Positions 1 through 8,294 of a stretch of 64,000 nucleotides of DNA are shown here, in pieces. The notes under the pieces were generated by a model. The model was given only the letters and a program-made list of their open reading frames with translations, was not told where the DNA came from and searched no databases. The stretch is taken from the NCBI RefSeq assembly GCF_009649075.1, contig NZ_CP045737.1, positions 2,356,001-2,420,000 on the forward strand. The letters are read 5' to 3'. Source of the stretch: Aeromicrobium yanjiei (lineage in GTDB: Bacteria > Actinomycetota > Actinomycetes > Propionibacteriales > Nocardioidaceae). Position numbers and translations under genes: made by a program. The stretch's first letter is position 1. Every line of letters starts with the position of its first letter.

Positions 1-142
1 CGTCGTCGAGGGCTGCGACCGCGCGATCTGCGCTCTCGCGGGAGTAGTCCGCGACCAGCACCGACTCGAAGAAGTCGCGACGGGCCGCGATCGCACAGAA
101 CGCTGAGCCGACGCCGCCGGCGCCGACGAGGAGGATCTTCAT
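1..142 (-). CDS. Saccharopine dehydrogenase family protein, N-terminal part only
   Basis: Minus-strand gene starting with ATG at 142 and running off the left edge, so only about 47 residues are visible. They form the first beta-alpha-beta unit of a Rossmann fold: a hydrophobic strand, the dinucleotide motif GAGGVGS at residues 7-13, then a helix and a second strand ending in an acidic residue (VLVADYS). This start is typical of the saccharopine dehydrogenase/reductase family, which makes or splits secondary amines with NAD(P). It is divergent from the class III aminotransferase and near the pot genes, so a role in polyamine or lysine catabolism is plausible but inferred. The substrate cannot be read from this fragment. 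Confidence 0.7.
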   Translation of the reverse strand, partial: MKILLVGAGGVGSAFCAIAARRDFFESVLVADYSRESADRAVAALDD

Positions 143-255
143 GACGTCATCCAACCCCAGGACATCTACGCGTGGCAACGGAATCCGAAGTAAACAATGG
201 ATCACGCGACGAAATCCCTTGTATTGACCCGGCCCCCCTCGTGATACTGGGAGAC

Positions 256-1632
256 ATGGACACCGAAGACTACGACCGCCTGCAGAAGGCCGGCAAGCGT
301 CACCTCTGGATGCACTTCTCCCGCCACGGCGCGTACGACGACGACCACGACATCCCCGTCATCACCAAGGGCGACGGGATGCACATCTGGGACGCGAAGG
401 GACGCAAGTACCTCGACGGTCTCGCGGGGCTGTTCGTCGTCCAGGTTGGGCACGGACGCGAGGAGCTCGCGCAGGCCGCGGCGAAGCAGGCCGCCGAGCT
501 GCCGTTCTTCCCCATCTGGACCTTTGCCCACCCCAACGCGATCATGCTGGCCGAGCGCATCGCGTCGTACACCCCCGGCGACCTCAACCGGGTGTTCTTC
601 ACGACCGGGGGCGGTGAGGCGGTCGAGACCGCGTGGAAGGCCGCCAAGCAGTACTTCAAGCTGACCGGGAAGCCGCTCAAGACCAAGGTCATCAGCCGCC
701 AGGTCGCCTATCACGGCACCCCGCACGGCGCGCTGTCCATCACCGGCATCCCGGCGCTGAAGCAGATGTTCGAGCCGCTCGTGCCGTCGACCGTGCACGT
801 GCCCAACACCAACTTCTACCGCGCCCCCGAGCACGGCGACGACCTCGAGGCGTTCGGGCGTTGGGCCGCCGACCGGATCGAGGACGCGATCCTGGCCGAG
901 GGCCCCGACACTGTCGCCGCGGTGTTCCTCGAGCCCGTGCAGAACGCGGGCGGCTGCTTCCCGCCGCCGCCGGGCTACTTCCAGCGCGTCCGGGAGATCT
1001 GTGACCGCCACGACGTCCTGCTGGTCTCGGACGAGGTCATCTGCGCGTTCGGGCGCCTCGGCGAGATGTTCGGCGCGACCAAGTTCGGCTACCAGCCCGA
1101 CATGATCACGTGCGCGAAGGGCCTGACCTCCGGCTACTCGCCGCTCGGCGCGATGATCGCGTCGGACCGCGTGATGGAGCCGTTCCTCGAGGGCCACAAC
1201 TCCTTCGCCCACGGCTACACGTTCGGCGGCCACCCGGTCTCGACCGCGGTCGCGATGGCCAACCTCGACATCTTCGAGCGCGAGGACCTCAACGGGCACG
1301 TGCGCCGCAACGAGGGCGCGTTCCGCGGGACGTTGGAGAAGCTGCTCGATCTCGACATCGTCGGCGACGTCCGCGGTGACGGCTTCTTCTACGGCATCGA
1401 GCTGGTCAAGGACAAGGCGACCAAGGAGACGTTCGACGAGGAGGAGTCCGAGAAGTTGCTGCGTGGCTTCTTGACCAAGGCCCTGTTCGACAACGGCCTG
1501 TACTGCCGCGCTGACGACCGCGGCGACCCGGTCATCCAGCTGTCCCCGCCGCTGATCGCCGACCAGTCCCACTTCGACGAGATGGAGCAGATCCTCCGCG
1601 GCGTCCTCACCGACGCCCAGTCCCTCCTCTAG
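256..1632 (+). CDS. Class III (omega-amino acid/diamine type) aminotransferase
   Basis: A 458-residue PLP-dependent fold-type I aminotransferase. The phosphate-binding stretch TTGGGEAVETAWKAAKQY, the cofactor Asp in SDEVICAFGRLG and the Schiff-base Lys288 in CAKGLTSGY are all present, as is the HGYTFGGHP segment. Class III enzymes move the terminal amino group of diamines or omega-amino acids to pyruvate or 2-oxoglutarate. The pot genes next door suggest putrescine or a related polyamine as substrate (inference). I chose ATG 256 because GGGAG lies just upstream and homologues begin near the MDTEDYDRL segment; a GTG at 172 is in frame but has no clear ribosome site. Convergent with potC across a large palindrome. 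Confidence 0.88.
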   Translation: MDTEDYDRLQKAGKRHLWMHFSRHGAYDDDHDIPVITKGDGMHIWDAKGRKYLDGLAGLFVVQVGHGREELAQAAAKQAAELPFFPIWTFAHPNAIMLAERIASYTPGDLNRVFFTTGGGEAVETAWKAAKQYFKLTGKPLKTKVISRQVAYHGTPHGALSITGIPALKQMFEPLVPSTVHVPNTNFYRAPEHGDDLEAFGRWAADRIEDAILAEGPDTVAAVFLEPVQNAGGCFPPPPGYFQRVREICDRHDVLLVSDEVICAFGRLGEMFGATKFGYQPDMITCAKGLTSGYSPLGAMIASDRVMEPFLEGHNSFAHGYTFGGHPVSTAVAMANLDIFEREDLNGHVRRNEGAFRGTLEKLLDLDIVGDVRGDGFFYGIELVKDKATKETFDEEESEKLLRGFLTKALFDNGLYCRADDRGDPVIQLSPPLIADQSHFDEMEQILRGVLTDAQSLL

Positions 1633-1643
1633 CCCGGGGTTGC

Positions 1644-1733
1644 CGGTTTCCCACGGGACCGTGGTGATTGGTCACTCCCCTAGCGTTGAGACGCGAGGGA
1701 AGTGACCAAATCCCACGGGACCGTGGGAAACCG
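1644..1733. repeat. Large imperfect inverted repeat between convergent genes (likely bidirectional terminator)
   Basis: Arms at 1644-1679 and 1697-1733 are near reverse complements, both built on CCCACGGGACCGTGG followed or preceded by a TTGGTCACTTCC-like block, around an 18-base loop. The core CCACGG-GA-CCGTGG is itself a small palindrome, so it occurs as both direct and inverted copies. It fills the gap between the aminotransferase stop (1632) and the potC stop (1751). There is no T-tract. A strong transcript-end hairpin for both genes is the simplest reading. Confidence 0.75.
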
Positions 1734-1750
1734 TCAACGGGCGCGGCGCG

Positions 1751-2578
1751 TCAGGCGGCGAGGGCTTTGGCCTGGCGGCGGCGGGTGATCTCGACGAGCA
1801 GGACGATCGCGACGGAGATGAGGAACATGGCCGTGCCGATCACGTTGACCTCCATCGGCACACCTCGCTGGTTGGCGCCCCAGACGAACATCGGGAACGT
1901 CACCGACTGCCCCGCGTTGAGGTTGGTGATGATGAAGTCGTCGAACGACAGCGAGAAGCTCAGCAGCGCCGCCCCCACGATCCCGGGCAGCACGAGCGGG
2001 AACGTGACCCGCCAGAACGTCTGCGCCTCGGTCGCGTAGAGGTCCATCGCGGCCTGCTCGAGATTCGCGTCGAGGCCGCTGAGCCGGGCCTTGACCGTCA
2101 CGATGACGAAGGACAGGCAGAACATGATGTGCGCGATGAGGATCGTCCAGAAGCCCAGCTGACCACCGAAGCCCGACGACACGAACAGCGCCAGCAGCGA
2201 CGAGCCCATGACGATCTCGGGCGAGGCCATCGGCAAGAAGATGATCAGATTGGCCGAGGACCGGCCCGCGAAGCGGTGGCGCACCAGCGCGAACGCCGCG
2301 AGCGTGCCCAGCAGCGTCGCGACCAGCGTCGCGAACAAGGCGATGCGGACGCTGAGCCACACCGAGTCGGCCATGCCGGGGGCCCAGTCGCCCGGGTGGA
2401 GCCAGTGCTCGAGCGTGAACTCCTGGAACTTGTAGACGTTGCGCGACCGACTGCTGTCGTTGAAGCTCATCAGCACCACGACGGCGATCGGCACGAACGT
2501 GTAGACCAGCACCAGCAGGCCGAGACCGAGGACGAGGTGGTCGCCCAGCCAGCGCTTGGCACGGCGCACCCCGTTCAT
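1751..2578 (-). CDS. potC: Polyamine ABC transporter permease PotC
   Basis: A 275-residue inner-membrane permease with six predicted membrane spans and the cytoplasmic coupling loop (EAA motif) around AAMDLYATEAQTFWRVTFPLV. It pairs with PotB to form the channel of a spermidine/putrescine-type importer. The ATG at 2578 overlaps the potB stop in an ATGA junction, so translation is coupled. It is the last gene of potD-potA-potB-potC and ends near the large palindrome at 1644-1733. The real substrate (putrescine, spermidine or other) cannot be told from sequence. Confidence 0.9.
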   Translation of the reverse strand: MNGVRRAKRWLGDHLVLGLGLLVLVYTFVPIAVVVLMSFNDSSRSRNVYKFQEFTLEHWLHPGDWAPGMADSVWLSVRIALFATLVATLLGTLAAFALVRHRFAGRSSANLIIFLPMASPEIVMGSSLLALFVSSGFGGQLGFWTILIAHIMFCLSFVIVTVKARLSGLDANLEQAAMDLYATEAQTFWRVTFPLVLPGIVGAALLSFSLSFDDFIITNLNAGQSVTFPMFVWGANQRGVPMEVNVIGTAMFLISVAIVLLVEITRRRQAKALAA

Positions 2579-3507
2579 ACGAGCTCCTCCGTCCCGGCCG
2601 TGCGTACGTAGACGAGCACCGCCGCGATGATGATCGCCATCAGGGTCACCGACAGCGCGCCGGCCGTCGCGTAGTCCAGCTGGGTGTTGAACAGGCTCTG
2701 GATCACGTTGCCGACCATGCGGGTGTTGGGATTGCCCAGCAGCTCGGCGTTGATGTAGTCGCCCGCGGCCGGGATGAACGTCAGCAGCGTGCCCGCCACC
2801 ACCCCAGGAAGCGACAGCGGGAAGGTCACCTTGAAGAAGCCGCGGATCGGCGAGGCGTACAGATCGCTCGCCGCCTCGATCAGCCGGATGTCCACCTTCT
2901 CGAGGCTCGCGTAGAGCGGCAGCACCATGAACGGCAGGAAGTTGTACGTCAGGCCCGCGATCACCGCGAAGGGGGTGGCCAGCAGCCGGTCGTCGGTGCT
3001 CGTGAGCCCGAGCAGGTTGAGCAGGTTGGTCACGTGCAGCGCCTGCGCGATGCCGACCACCCAGCCGTCGTCGGCGAGGATCAGCTTCCACGAGAGCGTA
3101 CGCAGCAGGAACGAGGTGAAGAACGGCGCGATGACCAGCACCAGCATGAGGTTCTTCCACCGGCCGGCCTTGAACGCGATCGCGTACGCCAGGACGTAGC
3201 CGAGCACGAGGCAGATCAGCGTGGCGGTGCCCGCGTACGCCAGCGAGCGCAGGATCTGGGCCTTGTACTGCCCGATCGCATCGGCGAAGTTGGCGACGTG
3301 CCAGGTCATGTCGTAGCCGGTCAGCACCGAGCCGTCGGGGTCGTACAGGCTGGCCGAGACCAGGGAGTAGAACGGGATGACGAAGAACAGCCCGAGCCAC
3401 AGGGCCGCGGGCAGGATCAGCCAGTAGCCGGTCAGCTTGCGCCCGCGCGGCGGCTGGGGCTTGACCTCGTGGGGATTGGCGGGTGCGATGCCGGCGGTGG
3501 AGGTCAC
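2575..3507 (-). CDS. potB: Polyamine ABC transporter permease PotB
   Basis: A 310-residue permease: a proline-rich cytoplasmic N-terminus, a first membrane span near residues 28-50, then the usual six-span core with the EAA loop around EAASDLYASPIRGFFKVTFP. The start is GTG at 3507, directly after the potA stop; no earlier in-frame start is convincing. It partners PotC and is driven by PotA. The four-gene order (binding protein, ATPase, PotB, PotC) is the standard polyamine importer layout. Confidence 0.9.
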   Translation of the reverse strand: MTSTAGIAPANPHEVKPQPPRGRKLTGYWLILPAALWLGLFFVIPFYSLVSASLYDPDGSVLTGYDMTWHVANFADAIGQYKAQILRSLAYAGTATLICLVLGYVLAYAIAFKAGRWKNLMLVLVIAPFFTSFLLRTLSWKLILADDGWVVGIAQALHVTNLLNLLGLTSTDDRLLATPFAVIAGLTYNFLPFMVLPLYASLEKVDIRLIEAASDLYASPIRGFFKVTFPLSLPGVVAGTLLTFIPAAGDYINAELLGNPNTRMVGNVIQSLFNTQLDYATAGALSVTLMAIIIAAVLVYVRTAGTEELV

Positions 3508-4695
3508 TCAGTCCTCCTCGATCCCGGCCTTGGCGTCCTGGCTGGCGTCGAGCAGGAACGCGTACTCGGGCCGCCACGAGACGTCGACCCGCGTGCCGAC
3601 CGGCAGCATGCCGCGGGCGCCGGTGTTCTGCTCGAACGCGAGGATCTCCTGCCCCCACGGCATCATCACGGTGTACTGCATGCTGACGCCGACGAAGCTG
3701 ATCTCGGTGATGTGACCGCCCTCGAAGACGCTGCCGGGCACGTCGATCGGCTCACCGGCCGGAGCGATCAGGACCTTCTCCGGACGGATGCCGAGCCATC
3801 CCCGGCCCGAGTCCGAGTGGGCCCGGTCGCCGCGGACCGAGGCGGTCCCGCCGGGCATCGTGACCCTGACGTGGTCACCCTCGCGCCCCTGGATCTCCGC
3901 ACCGATGAGATTGGACTGGCCGAGGAAGTTGGCGACGAACGTCGTGCGCGGGTTCTCGTACAGCTCGGTCGGCGCCCCCATCTGCTCGATCACGCCCTGG
4001 TTCATCACCGCGATCGTGTCGGCCATGGTCATGGCCTCCTCCTGGTCGTGCGTCACGTGCACGAACGTCAGGCCGACCTCGGTCTGGATGCGCTTGAGCT
4101 CGAGCTGCATGCCGCGGCGCAGCTTGAGGTCGAGCGCGCCGAGCGGCTCGTCGAGCAGGAGCACCTCAGGCTTGTTGATCAGGGCCCGCGCGAGCGCGAC
4201 GCGCTGCTGCTGACCGCCGGAGAGCTGGGCGGGCTTCTTGTGCGCCTGCGAGGTCAGCTCGACCAGCTCGAGCATGTCGGCGACCTGCTTCTTGACGTCC
4301 TTGACGCCGCGGCGCTTGAGCCCGAAGGCGACATTGTCCGCGATCGACAGGTGCGGGAACAGCGCATAGTTCTGGAAGACCGTGTTGACCGGGCGCTTGT
4401 ACGGCTTCTGGTACGTCACCTCGGTCTCGCCCAGGTGGATCGTGCCGGACGTCGGCGTCTCGAGCCCGGCCACCATGCGAAGCGTCGTGGTCTTGCCACA
4501 CCCGGACGGACCGAGCAGGGCGAAGAACGAGCCCTGCGGCACGACCAGGTCGAGGGACTTGACCGCGGTGAACGTCGCGTACTCCTTGGTCAGCTGCGAC
4601 AGGCGCAGGTCGCGGATCGGTCCGGGCTCCCCGGCCGGGGCGTCCTCCGCGGAGTGCTTGCCGGCCAGCTCCTGCTGCTCATGCACCTGTGACAT
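3508..4695 (-). CDS. potA: Polyamine ABC transporter ATP-binding protein PotA
   Basis: A 395-residue ATPase with Walker A GPSGCGKTT (residues 62-70), signature LSGGQQQRVALARAL, Walker B LLLDEPLGALD, the H-loop in VTHDQEEAM, and a C-terminal TOBE-type beta domain after about residue 270. It powers uptake through PotB-PotC. I chose ATG 4695: an AAGGAG lies about nine bases upstream, while a TTG at 4701 would sit too close to it. The start lies inside the 3' end of potD (17-base overlap), so the ribosome site is within potD. Confidence 0.92.
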   Translation of the reverse strand: MSQVHEQQELAGKHSAEDAPAGEPGPIRDLRLSQLTKEYATFTAVKSLDLVVPQGSFFALLGPSGCGKTTTLRMVAGLETPTSGTIHLGETEVTYQKPYKRPVNTVFQNYALFPHLSIADNVAFGLKRRGVKDVKKQVADMLELVELTSQAHKKPAQLSGGQQQRVALARALINKPEVLLLDEPLGALDLKLRRGMQLELKRIQTEVGLTFVHVTHDQEEAMTMADTIAVMNQGVIEQMGAPTELYENPRTTFVANFLGQSNLIGAEIQGREGDHVRVTMPGGTASVRGDRAHSDSGRGWLGIRPEKVLIAPAGEPIDVPGSVFEGGHITEISFVGVSMQYTVMMPWGQEILAFEQNTGARGMLPVGTRVDVSWRPEYAFLLDASQDAKAGIEED

Positions 4696-5842
4696 CGGCA
4701 AAGTCTCCTTCGTAGGTACGCATCGTGGCCTCGTCGAGAGCCATGAAGCGGTGGGTCTTGTCGAGGGTCTCCGACGTCGGGAAGATCAGCTCGTTCTCGA
4801 CGTTGTCGGGGTTGACCTTCTCCATGGCCTCCTGCGCGCCCTTGACGGGGCAGATGTAGGAGTTGTAGTCGGCGAGCTTCGCGGCCACCTCGGGCTGGTA
4901 GTAGTAGTCGATCCACTTCTCGGCATTGCCCTGGTGGGTCGCGAGATTGGGCACCAGCATGTTGTCGGCCCAGATGATGATCCCCTCCTCGGGCGGGATC
5001 CAGACCAGGTTCTCGTCGCCGGCGTTCGCGATGTCACCCGACCACGCCTCGCACGCCACGATGTTGCCCGCCGCGAGGTCCTGCACGTACGAGTTGCCGG
5101 TGAACGAGCGGACCTGCCCGTCGCTGCGGGCCTTCTTCAGCAGGTCGATCGCGTTCTGCCACTGGGTGCCGTCGAACTTCTCCGGATCCGCCCCGTTGAT
5201 CAGCAGCAGGAAGGCCATGGTGTCGCGCATCTCGGTGAGCAGCGAGATGCGGCCGCGGAGGTCCTTGCGGGTCAGCAGCTCCTCGAACGACTTGATCTCG
5301 CCGACCTTGGCCTTGTTGTACGCGATGCCGGTCAGCCCGCTCTGCCACGGCGCGGAGTACTCGCGCTTGGGATCCCAGTCGGGCGACTTCAGCGAGTCCA
5401 GGATGTTGGCGTGCAGGTTGGGCACCTTGGACGCGTCGAGCTTCTGTATCCAGCCGACCTGGATCATCCGGGCGGCCATCCAGTCGGTCAGCGCGAAAAG
5501 ATCACGCTTGGACGAGCTGCACGAGCCCAGCTGGTTGGAGACCTTGGCGAAGAACTCGTTGTTGTCGTTGACGTCGGCGGTGTAGGACACCTTGATGCCG
5601 GTGTCCTTCTCGAACTGCGTCTTGGTCGAGACGTAGTCCTTGTCGTCCTCGTCGATGTACTCGGGCCAGTTGGAGAAGACCAGGCGCTTGTCGTCGGCCG
5701 ACATGTCCTTCGTGGTGCACGTCGCCGGGTCCTGCTCGCGGTCGGGGGTGTTGAAGCCGTACTTGAGGGCCACCCCGCTCAGGCCGAGTGCGGCTGCTCC
5801 ACCCATGCCCTTCAGCACCGTCCGCCGGTCCACACCCGCCAT
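4679..5842 (-). CDS. potD: Polyamine-binding periplasmic-type protein PotD, Tat signal
   Basis: A 387-residue spermidine/putrescine-binding protein. The N-terminus has a twin-arginine motif (DRRTVLKG, Arg6-Arg7) followed by a hydrophobic stretch, so it is predicted to leave the cell folded through Tat. I see no clean lipobox cysteine. The mature part has the family pattern VFSNWPEYIDEDD near the start and WSGDIANAGDENLVWIPPEEG in the middle. First gene of potDABC, divergent from the Lrp-type regulator across about 156 bases. Confidence 0.9.
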   Translation of the reverse strand: MAGVDRRTVLKGMGGAAALGLSGVALKYGFNTPDREQDPATCTTKDMSADDKRLVFSNWPEYIDEDDKDYVSTKTQFEKDTGIKVSYTADVNDNNEFFAKVSNQLGSCSSSKRDLFALTDWMAARMIQVGWIQKLDASKVPNLHANILDSLKSPDWDPKREYSAPWQSGLTGIAYNKAKVGEIKSFEELLTRKDLRGRISLLTEMRDTMAFLLLINGADPEKFDGTQWQNAIDLLKKARSDGQVRSFTGNSYVQDLAAGNIVACEAWSGDIANAGDENLVWIPPEEGIIIWADNMLVPNLATHQGNAEKWIDYYYQPEVAAKLADYNSYICPVKGAQEAMEKVNPDNVENELIFPTSETLDKTHRFMALDEATMRTYEGDFADVTGA

Positions 5843-5998
5843 GCGCCACCCTCAGTTCTCCCCGTGTCCACGCATACTCGCAACTTCGCGGACTCAGCAC
5901 AAGGGAATCCGCCGTTAAGAGTGTGTTTCGCCATGGAAAGCGTCATCTGTGCGAGTCAGAGTGTCGAGAACGTCACCCGGGTGGGGCATGATGTCGGC

Positions 5999-6481
5999 AT
6001 GACCGAGCGCAAGTCGACTCCCGCCCGCGGCCAGACCCCCCTCGACGAGACGGCGAAGCGCATCATCGAGCTGCTCCAGGACGACGGCCGGCTGTCGTAC
6101 TCGGCCATCGCGAAGGAGGTGGGCCTCTCGGAGGCAGCCGTCCGGCACCGCGTGCAGAAGCTCATCGAGGGCGGCGTGATGCAGGTCGTCGCGGTGACCG
6201 ACCCGTTGCAGATGGGCTTTGCCCGCCAGGCGATGATCGGCATCAAGGTCAGCGGCCGGGTCCGCGAGGTCGCCGCCGAGCTCGCAGAGATGGACAAGCT
6301 CGACTACATCGTCATCACCACGGGACGCTTCGACATCCTCGCCGAGCTGGTCGCCGAGAGCGACGACGAGCTGCTCGACATCGTCTCGGAGCAGATCAGC
6401 GCGATGGACCGGGTCGTCACGACCGAGACGTTCGTCTACTTGCGCCTGGAGAAGCAGACGTACGCGTGGGGCGTGCGCTAG
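5999..6481 (+). CDS. Lrp/AsnC family transcriptional regulator
   Basis: A 160-residue regulator with an N-terminal winged helix (residues about 14-60; recognition helix in GLSEAAVRHRVQKL) and a C-terminal RAM/ACT-like ligand domain. Lrp-type proteins bind DNA as octamers or dimers and usually sense an amino acid or related metabolite. It is divergent from potDABC, so it is the obvious candidate to control polyamine uptake and the nearby aminotransferase (inference). ATG 5999 is preferred because the family begins shortly before the DETAKRIIELL helix. Its stop overlaps the stop of the convergent AMP-ligase fragment by two bases. Confidence 0.88.
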   Translation: MTERKSTPARGQTPLDETAKRIIELLQDDGRLSYSAIAKEVGLSEAAVRHRVQKLIEGGVMQVVAVTDPLQMGFARQAMIGIKVSGRVREVAAELAEMDKLDYIVITTGRFDILAELVAESDDELLDIVSEQISAMDRVVTTETFVYLRLEKQTYAWGVR

Positions 6482-6930
6482 CCGATCGTTCTGCCGGCCT
6501 CGAGCACCTCGAGGATGTCGCCGAACGCCGCGCGCATCAGCTCCTCGTAGCCGTCCGGGTCGTCGGCCGGCGCCGGGTGGGGCTCCACTCGGCCGGCCTT
6601 GACGAGCAGGTCCCAGGCCACCTCGGTCGCGGGCGCGTGCAGCACGGGAGGTGTCCCGACCAGGCGGAAGTCGGCGGAGTCCGCCGGAATCGCGCCGATG
6701 CGGGCCATCGCGAGGACCGTCACGACGAGGTCCCGGCCCGGCGGGAGGTCGACCGTCACGAACGTGCCGGCCTCGATCCCCATGTGGTGCAGACCCGCAC
6801 CGATGCTCGCGGACTCGTGCAGCAGCTCGGCGTACGACGTGGTGCCGCGCTCGTCGCTGATCGCGATCTCGTCGGCGCGCCCGTGGATCACGTGGGCGTC
6901 GAGGATGCGAAAGACCAGGCTCGTCATCAT
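6478..6930 (-). CDS. Short AMP-binding (acyl-CoA synthetase) N-terminal domain protein
   Basis: A 150-residue protein that resembles only the first part of AMP-forming acyl-CoA ligases: the TSYAELLHESASIGAGLHHM and GTFVTVDLPPGRDLVVTVLAM segments match the small N-terminal subdomain that packs under the adenylation site. The ATP-gripping loop (SG-T-TG-PK) and all later motifs are missing, so it cannot be a ligase alone. The open frame is intact with an ATGATGA overlap to the crotonase upstream, which speaks for a maintained gene and not a fresh deletion. Function unknown; perhaps a substrate-binding or regulatory relic. Confidence 0.6.
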   Translation of the reverse strand: MMTSLVFRILDAHVIHGRADEIAISDERGTTSYAELLHESASIGAGLHHMGIEAGTFVTVDLPPGRDLVVTVLAMARIGAIPADSADFRLVGTPPVLHAPATEVAWDLLVKAGRVEPHPAPADDPDGYEELMRAAFGDILEVLEAGRTIG

Positions 6931-7646
6931 CGCCCCTCGAAGACGGGGGCACGCTTCTCGAGCCGGGCCTGTGCGGCCTCCTGCACGTCCGCGCTCTCCC
7001 AGACGGCGTGGAAGCCCTTCTCGATCGCCGCGTCGTCCTCGTAGACGTCGTTGAGCACGCGCTTGTTGTGCGCGATCGTCAGCGGCGCGAGGGCGGCGAG
7101 CTCGTGCGCCCACGCGATCGCGTACTTCAGCGCGCCGTGCGCGTCGGCCAGCCCGCACTCGAGCGCCTCCTTGCGGTCCAGCGACTCCCCCGCGAGCAGC
7201 AGGCGGCGGGCGCGGCCCGTGCCGGCGAGCTTCTCGAGCGTACGGATCGTCCAGGCGTCGACGGCCATCGCGTTGCGGACGACCGGCACCGCGAACTTGG
7301 CCTTGTCGTCCACGACCCGCAGGTCGCAGGCCATGGCCAGCTGGGTGCCGGCGCCGATCGCGGGCCCGTTGACCGCCGCGATGATCGGCACGGGCAGCTG
7401 AGTGAGGTGGTGCAGCATCCCGTAGAGCGCGGTGAGGAAGTCAGAGCCGTAGACGCCGCCGAGATCGGCGCCCGAGCAGAAGGCCGAGCCCTTGCCGGTG
7501 ATGACCAGGACGCGGGCGCCGTCGTCGACGGCTTCGTCCGCGGTGCGCCGGATGGCGTCACACAGCTCGAGGTTGAGCGCGTTGCGCCGGTCCTCGCGCT
7601 GCAGCTCGATGACGACGACGTCCTTGTCGCGGGTGCTGGCGATCAT
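6927..7646 (-). CDS. Enoyl-CoA hydratase/isomerase family protein (crotonase fold), catalytic glutamates absent
   Basis: A 239-residue crotonase. The CoA and oxyanion-hole segments are clear (FCSGADLGG and NGPAIGAGTQLAMACDLR). The two glutamates that act in canonical enoyl-CoA hydratase (in GG-CELA and in QPE of the rat enzyme) are replaced here: the first is Gln in GAGTQLA, the second lies in FAVPVVRNAM with no acid. It is therefore unlikely to be an ordinary hydratase; isomerase, thioesterase or dehalogenase-like chemistry is possible. Coupled to the downstream AMP-ligase fragment; divergent from the YdeI-family gene. Confidence 0.8.
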   Translation of the reverse strand: MIASTRDKDVVVIELQREDRRNALNLELCDAIRRTADEAVDDGARVLVITGKGSAFCSGADLGGVYGSDFLTALYGMLHHLTQLPVPIIAAVNGPAIGAGTQLAMACDLRVVDDKAKFAVPVVRNAMAVDAWTIRTLEKLAGTGRARRLLLAGESLDRKEALECGLADAHGALKYAIAWAHELAALAPLTIAHNKRVLNDVYEDDAAIEKGFHAVWESADVQEAAQARLEKRAPVFEGR

Positions 7647-7701
7647 GCACCCACGGTATCGATGGTGGCCACCTGTCGGTGCCCGGGCCTAGCCTGATCC
7701 C

Positions 7702-8274
7702 ATGGTGAGCTTTGACGCCAAGCCGGTCCTCGACCTCACCCTCGCCGAGTGGGAGGCCTACCTCGAGGGCACCCCGAGCGACGACGGCGTGCGGCTCAAG
7801 CTGCGCAAGAAGACCTCGTCAGCGCCGGGGATCACGTGGTCGGAGGCGCTCGACGTCGCGCTGTGCCACGGCTGGATCGACGGTCAGGCCAAGCGGCTCG
7901 ACGACGACTACACGTTGCAGGCGTTCACGCCCCGCCGCCGCAACAGCCCGTGGTCGCAGATCAACGTCGAGCACGTCGCCAGGCTGACCGCGGAGGGCCG
8001 CATGCGCCCCGGCGGACTCGCGGAGGTCGAGCGGGCCAAGGGCGACGGCCGATGGGACGCGGCATACCGGGTCAAGGGTGCCACCGCGCCGCCGGACCTC
8101 CAGGCGGCGCTCGACGCCGACCCGGCCGCAGCCGCGTACCTCGCGTCGCTGACCAAGGCGGAGCGGTTCCGCATCTACTTCCGGCTGTCGACCATCAAGA
8201 CGCCGGCCGTCCGCGCTGCGCGCATCCGCGACGTCGTCGAGAAGGCCGCCCGCGGCGAGCAGCACTACCGCTGA
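7702..8274 (+). CDS. YdeI/OmpD-associated family protein
   Basis: A 190-residue cytoplasmic protein of the YdeI (OmpD-associated) type. Family features visible are WEAYLEG near the start, the SEALDVALCHGWIDGQAKRLDDDYTLQAFTPRR core and the C-terminal LSTIKTPAVRAARI helix. Some members affect resistance to antimicrobial peptides in enterobacteria, but the biochemical role is not known. Single gene with its own divergent promoter region of only about 55 bases shared with the crotonase gene. Confidence 0.8.
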   Translation: MVSFDAKPVLDLTLAEWEAYLEGTPSDDGVRLKLRKKTSSAPGITWSEALDVALCHGWIDGQAKRLDDDYTLQAFTPRRRNSPWSQINVEHVARLTAEGRMRPGGLAEVERAKGDGRWDAAYRVKGATAPPDLQAALDADPAAAAYLASLTKAERFRIYFRLSTIKTPAVRAARIRDVVEKAARGEQHYR

Positions 8275-8294
8275 CCGCCCCGGTCGTCGGGCGC

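Noticed and set aside
172..255. Longer aminotransferase start at GTG 172
   Set aside because: No ribosome site, the added 28 residues look unstructured, and homologues start near the ATG at 256.
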